Positions 9,982 to 19,965 of a DNA stretch of 64,000 nucleotides are shown one piece after another (within the stretch, counting starts at the first letter, position 1; each line of letters begins with the position of its first letter). The stretch lies in contig NW_005201176.1 in NCBI RefSeq assembly GCF_000372725.1, positions 228,560-292,559 of the forward strand, read 5' to 3'. This DNA comes from Emiliania huxleyi CCMP1516. Lineage: Eukaryota; Haptophyta; Isochrysidales; Noelaerhabdaceae. The notes beneath the pieces were generated by a model. It had not been told where the DNA came from. It did no database searches and was given only the letters and a program-made list of their open reading frames with translations. The translations under genes and the position numbers were made by a program.

Positions 9982-10204
9982 GCCTCTCAGGGAGGTCCTG
10001 GAGGAGGGGCCGGAGATGGCCGAGGTTGTAAATGCGCGCGCTTTTGGATTTTTCAAAGGCGGCGTGCGGCGCAACAACAAAGGCGCAAAGCCCCTCTTCG
10101 GTCGCCTAGCCCCAGCGCCGTCTGTCGGACGCCTGCGATAGCTTGCCCCGAAGACGGCGACACATTGCCGGGAGCACTGGGGCTGAACCTTCTTTTGTAC
10201 TAGG

Positions 10205-10330
10205 CTAGGATTGAGAGCAGCCTCGCTCTCAATCCTAGAAGTCGAACGAAGGATTGTGAGCAGCACTCCTTGCAATCGTAGCATCTCTGTGCGATTGTGA
10301 GCGCCCACGCTCGCAATCCTACATCTTCTA
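10205..10330. repeat. Three related hairpins at the Helitron 3' end
   Basis: Three consecutive imperfect palindromes share the word GATTG(A/T)GAGC and its complement: about 10207-10236 (perfect), 10251-10277 (weak) and 10291-10316 (strong). Confidence 0.75.
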
Positions 10331-10417
10331 GGACTAATGATAAGAGCAGCTCCGCTCCCAAGATGACTGGTGACGCCTAGTTGGCAGTCCGCCATCGTGG
10401 TATCTCCGTAAGTAAGA

Positions 10418-11044
10418 CTAAGAGCACATACCTTGAAAAATCAGTCGAAAGTACGCCGCGCGCGCGTCATCCCAGACGCCCTCCCCGTCGGCGTAGCCCG
10501 CCTCCCAGATGGCGAGCACGGGGTTGTGCTTGAGCTTGCGCAAGTGGGCGCTCTCTTTCTTCGGGTCGAAGCCCACCACGTAGAGCCGGCTCCCGAGGCG
10601 TACGCGTGAGGCGAGCGTGTAGACATCGGTCAGGCTGAGGTGCGGCATCAAGCCGTCACGCGGGCCGATGCTCAGGATGATGTAGTCGAGCGTCTTGCCC
10701 TGGACCTTGTAGTCGGTGACGGCAAAGGCGAGGTCGATTTCGTGCCGCTTGACATTTAGCTTGGGCGGCACTGACGCCTCCGCCGCCCACACGCTCGACG
10801 GTCGGTACTCGCTCGGTCGGTCGCTGAGCATTGTCGGCACGACCAGCTCGGCCGTGGCGGGGCCTTCTCCGTACGCAGCGCCTCCTCGAGACCCTCGAGC
10901 TCGGTCTGGATGTCCGCGAGGAGCGATTGCGGCGCGGGCGTGACCTCTGGGTTGCCCATCGCCTCGTTGAGCGCCGCGCGCACTGCGAGGTGGTTGTACA
11001 CCACCCAAGGTCGCACGGCGACCACGTTTCGGCCGCGCAGCCAC
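10418..11044 (-). pseudogene. Helitron helicase, C-terminal remnant
   Basis: From about 10850 down, the frame reads AFAVTDYKVQGKTLDYIIL and then LTDVYTLASRVRLGSRLYVV. These are motifs V and VI of a PIF1-like SF1B helicase, as found at the C terminus of Helitron proteins. The frame differs from that of the N-terminal remnant, and the region encoding helicase motifs I-IV is absent, so an internal deletion (or an intron plus deletion) separates them. Confidence 0.7.
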
Positions 11045-12462
11045 TTCATCAAGTTGTCACGGTTGCCGTCGGGGCCGACAAAGGCCACGCGAAAGTCGGT
11101 GCCCTTGAGCCACGCCACGCGGTCGCGAAGCGCCTCCCTCGCGCTGCTGGCGAGCGCCTTGGCCGCCTCCTTTGGGCCGTCGTGAGGGAAGTAGATCACG
11201 TCGCCTTTGAGCGCGCCGGGGCGCTCGGCACCGTAGTGCGTCGTCACCTTGGCGACCACATGGTAGAGCCGCACATCCGAGACCAGCATGCGCTCGACCT
11301 CGGAGAGCGGCGTGAGCTCGCGCACGCGAGCCAGCGACCCGTAGTCGATGCCAGCGGCCAAGGAGAGCTTGGGTGCCTTGGGCTCCTTGTTTCGTGCGTC
11401 GGCTTGGTCACCACACCATTGACACAGCATCGCGCACGGCACCATCACGCCATGCTCATTTGCGCGGCGGTCGACGAGTTCGGGGTGCAGGTGGTAGAGC
11501 GTGCCGTCGTCCGACTCCCAGCAGCTGATGACGCGCGAGATGTCGGTGTCGCGGAATTCGTGCGTACCGTCGCCGTTGGGACGGTCGTTGCTCGCGCCGT
11601 TGGGAAACGCAAGGCGCACCTTTTTGTTTTGAAGACCTCGATACTTAGCGCACTGCTCGGGCGAGAGCTCAAACACGTGCCGCGTCTCGTCTTCGCCGCC
11701 GGCTACGCGCACAGACACAGTGCGCGGCAGCGCCGACACGTCAACCCGCGTGTACGTCAGCGACGGGTCCCGCACGCCGCACGAGGCGCATGCGTGCAGC
11801 GGCAGCGCGTGCGCCATGCGCTCGTCGCTCCACTCGCCCAGCAGCCGCCGCTTCGTCTCGTCGGAGACGTGCACGCAGCGCTGCAGCAGCGCCGCCGTCT
11901 CGTCCTCGGGCCGCTCCAGGTCCATGACGACGTTCGTCGAGGCGTGGAAGCGCGTCTCCAGGTCGATGGCCGCCTGCTCGGCCGCGGCGAGCTTGCCCTG
12001 GTCGACGCACATGCCGCACACCGCGTGCGCCGGGCAGCCGCACTGGCCGCGTTGTGGGCGCACGGTCTTGGCGACCGCCGGCGCTGCGCGCCGGTCGTGC
12101 TGCTCACGCTGCCGGCGGCGCTGGTCGCGCGCCTGCCGATCGCGCGTGTTCGCGGCGGCTGCATCTCTTGCTCGTTTCGCTCGCACCCGAGCGGCTGTCG
12201 CCAGGCGCTTCAGGTCGGCGGTGCTGCGCGCGCGGCCGTCGGCCAGGCACAGCCACATGTCCTCCTCCTTAGCAGGCTCGCACGGCTTGCCGTCGAACTG
12301 CGGCTGGCGCCCGCGACGATGCTTCGCCCAGGCCGGGCACGATGGTGCCGCGACGAGCGGCGTCGAGGCGACGGCCATCGATGGGTCCAGAAGACTTGGA
12401 GACACTTCTACCAAAAAATCGAGCACAATTGCGTTACATGGGCATGGCCGGGGTTTCTGCAC
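10756..12462 (-). pseudogene. Helitron protein N-terminal remnant (DUF6570-like)
   Basis: The protein has a basic, Arg-rich N terminus, paired Cys motifs (CGCPAHAVCGMC; CASCGVRD), and a long segment containing SLARVRELTPLSEVERMLVS and GDVIYFPHDGP. That pattern (L-T-x-x-E-R-x-L-I-S, then G-x-V-I-x-F-P) is characteristic of the DUF6570 region found ahead of the helicase-like domains of eukaryotic Helitrons. The ATG at 12378 is an alternative start. Frame and similarity are lost near 10860, next to the helicase remnant. Confidence 0.65.
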
Positions 12463-12647
12463 CGAACGATCTTACTTTCGGTCTATCGAAAGTGTTGATC
12501 GATAAAATGAACTGTGTGAGCTCTGTGTCTTATTAAAAGCTCACCGACACTAACCGTCCTGCCGAGGCCCCAACCCTGGTGGCGTGTCGGGCTGCGAACG
12601 CTCAACCAGCATCGGCGGGTCGCCGCCTTGCCCTTCCGAGGACTCCG

Positions 12648-14358
12648 ATGGTGTCTGTCCTGCTGCAGCGCCTCAGCTATACGCCGCCGCCGTGGGCGTC
12701 GGCGCTCGCGGCGCCTACGCACGGCCGCATAAAGCTCGGCCACCTCCCGACTCCGCTGATGCGGTGGGCGTGCGGCGCACTCTCGGAGCTGGGTGTGCGG
12801 TGGAGCATCAAGCGGGACGACCTCTCCGGCAACGAGCTCTCCGGCAACAAGGTGCGCAAGCTCGAGTTCCTGATGGCCGAGGCGGTCGCCGGCGGCCACG
12901 ACTGCGTCGTCACGATTGGCGGCGTGCAGTCGAACCACTGCCGAGCGACGGCGGCAGCAGCGCGGCTGGTGGGGATCGACGCGCACCTCATCCTGCTCGT
13001 CCGCGACAAGAGCTTTGGCGACGAGCCGGGGCTGCAGGGCAACCTGCTGCTGGACCGGTTGCTCGGCGCGACGCTGCACCTCTGCTCCGGTAGCGACTAC
13101 CTGCGGCAGGGCGGTGACCTGGCAGCGATGAACCGGATCAACGAGCAGGTAGCGGCGGAGCTGCGGAGGCAGGGGCGCGTGCCGTACATCGTCCCGGTCG
13201 GAGGAACAACGCCCCTCGGCACCTGGGGCTACTTGAGCGCGGTGGAGGAGCTGAGGCAGCAGCTGCAGCCGGAGGAGGGGGCGGCGGCGGCGGCGGGAGG
13301 GGGGGCGGCGGCGGAGGAGGCGGCGGCGGCGGCGGAAGAGGCGGCGACTTTCGACCCGATCGACCACATCGTGTTCGCGGTCGGCTCGGGAGGCACGGCG
13401 GCCGGACTCGCGCTGGGCAGCCACCTGGCGGGGCTGCGGCCGCAGCTGCACGGTGTCGCGGCTCACACAAAAACACAACCACGGAGCCAAGACGCACAAG
13501 CTCAGACAGTCGAGAAGGGAGAGGCAGCAACGACAGTCAGAAGTCAGCGATGGGTCCCAGGAAGGCGAATGCGAGGACGGCCTCTAGTCGCGGCTCACCA
13601 CTCGCCAGAGCATAGACACTTCCTAGACACTTCCTAGACACTTCCTCTCCGGCCTCCTCTACCAGGTGTCGCGACTCACCACTCGCCAGAGCATAGACAC
13701 TTCCTAGACACTTCCTAGACACTTCCTCTCCGGCCTCCTCTACCAGGTGTCGCGGTCCACCACTCGCCAGAGCATAGACACTTCCTAGACACTTCGTAGA
13801 CACTTCCTCTCCGGCCTCCTCTACCAGGTGTCGCGGTCCACCACTCGCCAGAGCACTTTTACGACCTCGTCGACGCGGAGGTGTCCGAGCTGAGCGGCGG
13901 CAGCTTCGAGGCGTGCGCGCGCGAGATGCTGGCGATCTACCCGGGCGCGGGGGCGGGATACGGTGTGGCGACGCCCGAGCTGATGGCCTTTTGTGCAGAG
14001 ACGGCGCGGCAGTCGGGCGTGCTGCTCGATCACACCTACTCGGGCAAGGCGCTCTACTACTTTGCGCAGGCCGCGCGCGCGCAGCCCGAGCGCTTCCGCG
14101 GCAAGCACATCCTCTTTTGGCACACGGGAGGCGCGCGGGCGCCCCAGAAGCGGAATGCGAAGTCTTGCCTTACCCGCCGCGCATACCCGCCGCCCTCTGC
14201 GCGCACCCCGCGCGCACCCCGCGCGCACCCCACCCGCCCCCCCACCCGACCGGCCGGGTGGGCGGCACGCGGACCTCATCTCTTGCCCTTCCCACTCGCG
14301 CTCGAGAGGACACCTACTCCGCTGTAGTCGACTGTGTTCCGCTGTGTTCACTGCATTC

Positions 14359-14424
<66 letters not shown>

Positions 14425-14608
14425 CCTCCCTCTCTCTCTCTTCGTATATCCCGTGTATTCACGCGGTGCTCGAAATACACTGCACACCGCATTCCCGCCC
14501 TGGTGTTGGTGGATTCACCGCGTAGGTGCGCTGGCCCTCTTTGCCAAGACGGACGAGCTGCTGTCCCATCTGCCACCCGGCCAGGTGCGGCGCCTCAAGC
14601 TGCCGTGA
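12648..14608 (+). CDS. D-cysteine desulfhydrase / ACC-deaminase family PLP enzyme, three exons
   Basis: Exons are 12648-13452, 13828-14130 and 14526-14608. The order of conserved blocks matches plant D-cysteine desulfhydrase: KRDDLSGNELSGNKVRKLEF (with the PLP lysine), TIGGVQSNHCRAT, PVGGTTPLGTWGY, AVGSGGTAAGLALGS, HHSPEHFYDLV, LDHTYSGKALYY and ILFWHTGG, ending LALFAKTDELL. The family makes pyruvate, ammonia and sulfide from D-cysteine; some members act on ACC. Intron 1 (13453-13827) is GT-AG and holds a repeated element plus a tandem array; intron 2 (14131-14525) is GC-AG with a CT microsatellite. An Ala/Glu-rich insert (about 13270-13350) is absent from known homologues. The start fits homologue length; 12579 is an in-frame alternative. 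Confidence 0.85.
13467..13587. mobile_element. Short repeated element, copy B (in intron 1 of the PLP enzyme)
   Basis: The 121-nt sequence matches 8632-8754. It is flanked by an exact 11-nt direct repeat, TCGCGGCTCAC, at 13456-13466 and 13588-13598. Read on the minus strand it ends in a GTTGTGTTTTTGTGT-like tail, so a SINE-like retroposon is one possibility. Confidence 0.8.
13585..13858 (+). repeat. 81-nt tandem repeat spanning the acceptor of exon 2
   Basis: The junction CTACCAG followed by GTGTCGCG occurs at 13666, 13747 and 13828, exactly 81 nt apart. Each unit carries the end of the intron and the first codons of exon 2. Only the last copy is followed by the full exon. Confidence 0.85.
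14361..14442. repeat. CT microsatellite in intron 2
   Basis: About 80 nt of CT dinucleotides with a few CCCT interruptions lie inside the second intron of the PLP enzyme gene. Confidence 0.9.
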
Positions 14609-15276
14609 TGGTGGGCAATATATTGTAGCCCAAGGACCACTGGCGCAACTTGAGAGACCTCCAGAGAGCAGAGGTGTTATTGTGAGTACGTGCGGGCCAC
14701 TGCGGGTCGACAGCAGACGAACGGTAACCCTGTTGTGACCCTTTCAAACGTGTACACCTCTACACGGCTCTAACACCCCATCTTGGTTGGCTCGCTTTTC
14801 ACACGCATGTCACCGCCGTGAGCGTGACGGGGTTCGCGAGACGCGACGCGCGAACAGAAAGACGGATTCTTTTCCGCCATGGAGGTGTTTCGATTTCACT
14901 TTCACTTTCACTTTCACTTCACATTTCATGTGAAACGAAATTTCACTTTTCCGAGCGAGTGTGTGAAAAAAAACTCTGACATTTTACGAACTCCTTGGCG
15001 ACGTGCGCGTCGCGTCGCCAAGGCTCTGCGACCTCGGTCGTACAATCAGCGACCTCGGTCGAGGGCCCCGCTCTTTCCCTCGCATAGCGGCCACTCTTCG
15101 GATCGCTGGTCGAGCGACCCGGGGGATGCCCCGCGCGCCTGACCCAGGCGCGAAAAACGAATCTGCGAGGCGAGGCCGCTCACGCGGCCCGATGGGGAGG
15201 AACGGGGCGAGCCCCCTCCAACCCACCCGCGCTAGGTCTCGGGTTTGACGCATGGGGTCACTCCCGCGAAACTCGT
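14609..15276. other. Intergenic stretch
   Basis: No gene is recognised. It includes a short (TTTCAC)n run at 14896-14920, rare in this window, and ends where dispersed repeat R1 begins. Confidence 0.5.
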
Positions 15277-15351
15277 GAACTAGCCGGGGCAGTCGGAGAA
15301 GTGGCAACTCCGTGCACTGACGGTCGGCCGCCAGAAAACACGCCTCCGTGG
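15277..15351 (+). repeat. Dispersed repeat R1, copy 1
   Basis: This 75-nt sequence begins GAACTAGCCGGGGCAGTCGG and matches 40608-40682 with four differences. Both copies lie in the same orientation just upstream of a gene. Confidence 0.85.
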
Positions 15352-15374
15352 CTCGGGTTACACCAATCCTCGCT

Positions 15375-15412
15375 ACCCAACGCGGCCAAAGGATATCCAC
15401 CTCGAGACCTCG
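15375..15412 (-). repeat. Copy of the introner-like sequence of 58240-58291 (reverse orientation)
   Basis: On the minus strand this reads CTCGAGGTGGATATCCTTTG then GCCGCGTTGGG, matching the body of the 52-nt intron at 58240-58291 over about 30 nt. Confidence 0.75.
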
Positions 15413-15459
15413 AGAAACCGCGCGGAAAACGCGCGCCCCGGGTTCGCGTTGGCTTCTGC

Positions 15460-17624
15460 ATGGATTCTCTCACACAAGTTGCCGCTAAGAGCTCCGAGGA
15501 GAGGCGGAACGACAAGAAGGTTGCGCTTTGGGAGTGGCTCATGTCGCAGCCCAAAGAGGTGCTCGTGGAAAGCTTGTATCGCGGCGTGATCTCGGCGCAG
15601 CGGCTCGAGGCGATCGTCAAGCAGGAGCGCAAGGAGTGGGACCGCCAGAACAATGAGGCGCCCGCCTACAAGAATCTGCAGGTCCACGGCAGTGTCGACG
15701 GCGTCAAGATCGGCCTGAGAGTTTTCTCGAGCGACGGCAGGAAAGCAGGGAAGGTGGTCGGCTTCGAGCCGTCGCCCACGATCTCCGTCAGTCTGCCGCT
15801 GCCGGACACTGGCGCAGTCTCCGCCGACGCTGGCGGCTCCGCCGCCGACGCCGGCTCCTCCTCCGCCGCCGACGCCGGCTCCTCCTCCGCCGCCGACGCC
15901 ACCGTCGCCATCGCCGCCGCCGTTGCCCCGCTCACCACGCCCGGTGCGTTTGTCGTGCAATGGGCCTCCAAGCCGGCAGCGGCGCGCAACACGTACGATG
16001 GCGCCACGGAGAGCTTCGACCTCGCGGCGCTCAAGGATCTGACCTGGCACAAGCCTGCGACCGCCTCCAAGGCGGCAAAGGTGGAGGCGTCACCGGCTCT
16101 GCCCTCTCTGCCGCACCCCCCCTCACACCACCCACCCGCCCACCCACTCACCCTCCGCCCTTTGCTGGTCGTGGCTGCCGCGCTCCCCGCTTCTCTCACC
16201 GCCGCCGCCCAACCTCCGCTTCCCCCACCGCCGCCCCCACCGCCGCTCCCCTCACCACCACCGCCCCCACCGCCGCTTCCCTCACCGCCGCCCAGGCGGC
16301 CGAGGGCGACTGGACGAAGTGCGTCTTCGAGTCCTTCTTCGACGACGTGCGGCGGTGCGGCCAGCGGCGGGAGGGAGGGGGCGAGTCCGAGGCGGAGGAG
16401 GTGTGGCTGTGGCTCCAGCTGACGCCGCCGCTGGTCGCCGCTTTCGAGGCGATGATCCGAGCGGCGAATGCGGTCCGCATCAACACCGGCAGCAGGTGGG
16501 ACAACAAGTGGACGCCGCCGGCGCAGCTCACGCTGCTGCCCGCGACCGGCGAGGTCGAGCTCTCGATGAGCGGCATGCGCGCCGTCGTGCCCGCCCCCAG
16601 CCTCCTGCACACGCCCACCCTCGCGCGGGGCCCTCCGCCCGTGCTCACCTTCTCGGTCTCCAACCTGCTGAGCCGCACGGAGGAGTACTGGAGTGAGATA
16701 CACCTCAGCGGCCACACCGGCTGCCACACCGTGCTCGGCCCGCGGCCGGACGGGCGAGCCAAGGGGCTGGTCGGCTCCTTCCTGCGCGTCTGCGGCCCGC
16801 GCGCGAGCCCGGCGAGCGGCGGCATAGCCGACGGCGCGTCGGTTGTGAGCGACAAGTCGCTCACGACACTGACGCACCTGTACCAGCCCGCGGCGCCGCT
16901 GCTGCGCTTCTACGTCTGGGCGCTGCAGCGGCGCGGCCTCACCATCGACCTCGTGCAGAACGTGGTCCGCTTCCTGCTGCTGCGGAAGGACGACACGCTC
17001 GACGGCTGTGGGCGCCGCTACACCCACGGGCAGGGCTGGGAGCACACTCAGAAGCACACCGTCGTGAGCCGCGCAAAGCAGCGGGACGCGGTCGAGCCAG
17101 AGATCGTCGTCGCCCTCTCGCCGGCGCAGCTGAGCGCGCTCAAGCAGTCGGCGAGCCTGCTGGGCGTCGGCGCCACGCACCACCGCGCCGCTTGGCTCCG
17201 CATGCGGCTGGAGGTGGACGAGGCGGGTGCGCCGTCCCTCCGCCTGCGGCTCTCCGTGGCATACCACCACCAGCACGAGAGGGAGTTCCCAGGACAGGTC
17301 TCCACGGCGAGCCTGACCTTCCGGCCGTCCGAGTCGTTCACAGCCAAAGCAGTCACGCGCGGACCCGGGCGCGGGGAGCGGCTCGGGCGGCCGGGCGCGG
17401 GCCGCGTCTTCGAGGCGAGCTTCAACGTCAGCGACGGCAGCGGGAGCGCCTCGCAGGCCCCTAAGAGCCCGCTCGTGGAGGCGCTCCTCAACGCGCCGCC
17501 GAAGATGCGCGCGGAGCTGCGCGTGCGCCCTGGCGCCCTCACCCTCTGGCTCGCGCTGCCCAAGGGCGGCCACATCTCGGCCGATGCGCCAGAGGGCACA
17601 GAGGGCATCGAGGAGGTGGACTAG
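15460..17624 (+). CDS. Unrecognised two-exon protein, about 650 aa
   Basis: Exon 1 is 15460-16080 and exon 2 is 16296-17624; the GT-AG intron is phase 0. The N terminus (MDSLTQVAAKSSEERRNDKK) is helical and charged; a tract of Asp-Ala-Gly-Ser repeats follows at about 15820-15900. Exon 2 is rich in beta-prone hydrophobic segments such as VFESFFDDV, PPVLTFSVSNLL and RLRLSVAYHH. No known domain is recognised. The frame is open back to 15301, but that part overlaps repeat R1, so I take the ATG at 15460. Codon use matches the neighbouring genes. Confidence 0.65.
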
Positions 17625-17692
17625 GATGCGAGCATGCTCTGAGTCGGAGGCGCGGTCGCCGGAGGTCGTTGAGAAGGAAGGACGCGCGAGTG

Positions 17693-17884
17693 CTATCGCG
17701 TCCAACTCTCTGGCCCTTGCGTACGTATAGGACACTCTGGCCGCGGGGGAGCTCGTGCGCGAGTTTCTTCTTTTGGTGTCAGTGCCATCGCGCGCGCGAC
17801 TGCCTCTAGCGCGCCGTCTCCAACGGCGTCGCCGCACTCCGCGAGTGCGGCCGTCACTTGCTGCTGGTAATCGGTCAATGCCAT
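17693..17884 (-). CDS. Possible small protein (63 aa)
   Basis: The frame starts MALTDYQQQVTAALAECGD and has plausible amino-acid use for its first 45 residues, then turns basic and Pro-rich. It lies close to the 3' end of the preceding gene, on the opposite strand. No family is recognised; it could be the first exon of a larger gene or chance. Confidence 0.3.
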   Translation of the reverse strand: MALTDYQQQVTAALAECGDAVGDGALEAVARAMALTPKEETRARAPPRPECPIRTQGPESWTR

Positions 17885-18228
17885 CGGTTTTTTCTCGTTG
17901 TCTGGTGGCTTGGAGCCTGACGGTGAAGCCTCACTGAGAAGGCGCGTGGTAGCTTGCTTTCGGTGGTTCCGACCCTTCGACTGTGAAACCGCCTCTCGCG
18001 CTGTGGGCGCGTTTCTTCTCCTCTTGGCTAGTCACTCGCGCTGGTTCACTCCCGGGAAAGGATCCCTAGCCACCACGAGCCGAAAGCGGCAGCGAGCAGG
18101 GGCGGCGAGACGCGCAGCTAGCCTCGGGATGATCCCGCAGAGACGAAGCTGCTCCGTAATAGGATATACCATATACGAAAAAGCCGCGTACCGCCGCGTG
18201 GCTGCACCGACAGCCCGACAGACATATT

Positions 18229-18981
18229 GGCTAGTGCCATTTCACTGTGGCACAGCTCGCGTTACAAAACCTTGATTTGACCATTTGCGCAAAAAGGTAC
18301 ATCTCGGTGCCTTCCAGAGGCAGCTGTGACCCCGCCGAGTGGACGGGGGCACTCGGCAGGTGGCGCGGAGTGCCCCCGTCCACTTGGCGGGGTCGCAGCT
18401 GCCTCTGCGCGTCCTGGGGATGTACCTTTGTCGCGCGCCGGAGACGACTCGACGCCGCTGAGATCGGAGATCAAGCTCTGACAGGTCGCACGTCGCTCCT
18501 TTGACGCCGACGTGACTCACCCGTGCAGATCACATCAGGACACAGTCTCGACGCGCTCGGTACGACGCCTGCGACCCGTCTCGGGTCAGGTGGCACGACG
18601 CTCATCGCGCCTACCAGCGCAGTCGTGCAAGTTGACACGACGAGGTCGAGCACGCATCTATACGCTCGCCGAGCCTTCCTTTCCATCCCATTTGGCAGCC
18701 TGGGAACGGTGGCGGTCAGAGGCAAAGCATACGAGGGGTGGTGGAACCACATGTCACGGCTACTGCCGGCTCGACCCCACGATAGCCTCCGGAGGCTGAC
18801 TTTGAGGCACAATCATCGGACGACGTCGGCGAGTTGAGTCGCGCTCGCGGTAGCCAGATGACCTCTCATACTAGTATCATCGGCCATGGCCGCAGGAAGC
18901 GCGGGGGAGGGCGCTGGGAGCAACACGGAGCTCCGTTGGACGTTTTCAAGATTAGCGTGTCAGAGTGAAATGGAACTAGCC
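18229..18981. mobile_element. Non-autonomous DNA transposon, copy A (753 bp)
   Basis: The ends are inverted repeats of about 24 bp, GGCTAGT(G/T)CCATTTCACT and onward, flanked by the 3-bp duplication ATT (18226-18228 and 18982-18984). A second copy of almost equal length lies inverted at 62418-63173. A TIR plus a 3-bp target duplication fits a cut-and-paste element such as PIF/Harbinger-like; the superfamily is not certain. A frame conserved in both copies (containing VVPPDPRRVAGVVPS) is not a recognisable transposase. Confidence 0.85.
18297..18425. repeat. 129-nt hairpin inside transposon copy A
   Basis: Starting and ending with GTAC, the segment folds back on itself with a long stem (CAGAGGCAGCTG paired with CAGCTGCCTCTG; GTGGACGGGGGCACTC paired with GAGTGCCCCCGTCCAC) and a loop of about 13 nt. 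Confidence 0.85.
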
Positions 18982-19113
18982 ATTCACATACATGGCTTTA
19001 TACGGCAAAAGTTTTTTGTTCTTCTTTCTTGCCGGCTGTTATGTTCTTGGTCACATGGTGTTGGCTGTTGCTGAACTGCTCGTACGGGCTACAGCTTGGT
19101 ATGCACTATGGGG

Positions 19114-19575
19114 CTATCCCAACATGCGTGACACCGACTTCGGAACAAAGCCTCGGCAGCAAGGGCAGGCCGTGTTGATCGGCTCCATCCCGTGGCTCGT
19201 CTCGACGTCACTATCGTCGCTCAGCCAAGCGTGCAGGCAGCGGTAGTGGAAGAGGTTCTTGCAGCAGCGCGTGGCGCCCCAACCGTTCGGGTCACATGCC
19301 TCCGATTGCGAGCAAACCTGGTTTGTGGAGCTCCCGCAGATGTTCTGACAGAGACCTGGCCGTTCTGACATTGTACCCCTCGTTGTACCGCCGGGTGAGC
19401 TCTGGTTTCTCCTTGTCGTCGTGCACGACCGGCGCGTTGGCCGGGGCGCGCATCGCGTCCGCCCAGGCGGCGAGCTTTGTTTGTCGACTTCAGTGATTTC
19501 ATGTTGGGTTTCAAAAATCTCGCCGTTGTGCTGGATGGACAACAAAAGCGCGTGGACAGGGTTGCCAGGCCCCAA
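19114..19575 (-). CDS. RING-H2 finger protein
   Basis: The Cys/His spacing GLCQNICGSS, then ATRCCKNLFHYRCLHAWLS, then ACPCCRG fits a RING-H2 finger, as in E3 ubiquitin ligases that bind an E2 enzyme. The finger occupies the last 80 residues. The N-terminal 70 residues are charged and may be partly untranslated. The frame begins at an ATG at 19575, but a further exon upstream (around 19620-19790, reading LMEKLHDPACKACAVCSRE) is possible. Dispersed repeat R3 lies upstream in the same orientation. Confidence 0.6.
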   Translation of the reverse strand: MGPGNPVHALLLSIQHNGEIFETQHEITEVDKQSSPPGRTRCAPRPTRRSCTTTRRNQSSPGGTTRGTMSERPGLCQNICGSSTNQVCSQSEACDPNGWGATRCCKNLFHYRCLHAWLSDDSDVETSHGMEPINTACPCCRGFVPKSVSRMLG

Positions 19576-19594
19576 ATGACGTGTGAGTGTGATA
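19550..19594 (-). repeat. Dispersed repeat R6, copy 1
   Basis: On the minus strand it reads CACTCACACGTCATTTGGGG then CCTGGCAACCCTG, matching 40331-40375. It overlaps the presumed 5' end of the RING gene. Confidence 0.7.
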
Positions 19595-19744
19595 GTTGTT
19601 TGGTATTGCTAAAAATCTCTCTCTCTCTGGATGGACAGCTGCGCGGCTCGCGCGAGCAGACGGCGCACGCCTTACAAGCGGGGTCGTGCAGCTTCTCCAT
19701 CAGGCCGTCTTCTGTGAGCTCCCCGAGTCCCCGACGGACCGGGC

Positions 19745-19857
19745 GAAACACGCGTCGCGCGCCGCCCGTGGCAGAAAGAAAGAAAACAGAAAACCAGGGG
19801 GGGATGGGAGGACGGCACGCCGCCACCACACAGAGATTTTAAGGAGAGGGGTGGCGG
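19745..19857 (-). repeat. Dispersed repeat R3, copy 1
   Basis: The minus strand carries TAAAATCTCTGTGTGGTGGC then GGCGTGCCGTCCTCCCATCC and a TTTTCTTTCTTTCT tract, shared with copies at 35628-35710 and 45838-45960. Confidence 0.75.
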
Positions 19858-19965
19858 CAAAGAATTGAAAAAAAGCGGAGCCGTGTCCCATCCCTCTCGC
19901 GCGCGCTCGGGGGAGGGCGCCCTCTCCATGGCATTGCCGGCTTAGTGTTTTCGCCAAGCAGCACC

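Larger units (their letters stand above)
10200..12500 (-). mobile_element. Internally deleted Helitron-type transposon
   Basis: The element lies on the minus strand. Its 3' end is marked by a perfect 12-bp hairpin (AGGATTGAGAGC paired with GCTCTCAATCCT, 10207-10236) followed within two or three nucleotides by CTAG and then T, the Helitron 3' signature. The encoded protein keeps a DUF6570-type N-terminal region and the last helicase motifs but lacks the HUH Rep domain and most of the helicase. The 5' end (A then TC) was not fixed and is placed only approximately. Confidence 0.6.

Noticed and set aside
13666-13828. CRISPR array
   Set aside because: Units are directly adjacent 81-nt tandem copies without spacers, inside a eukaryotic intron; no cas genes.
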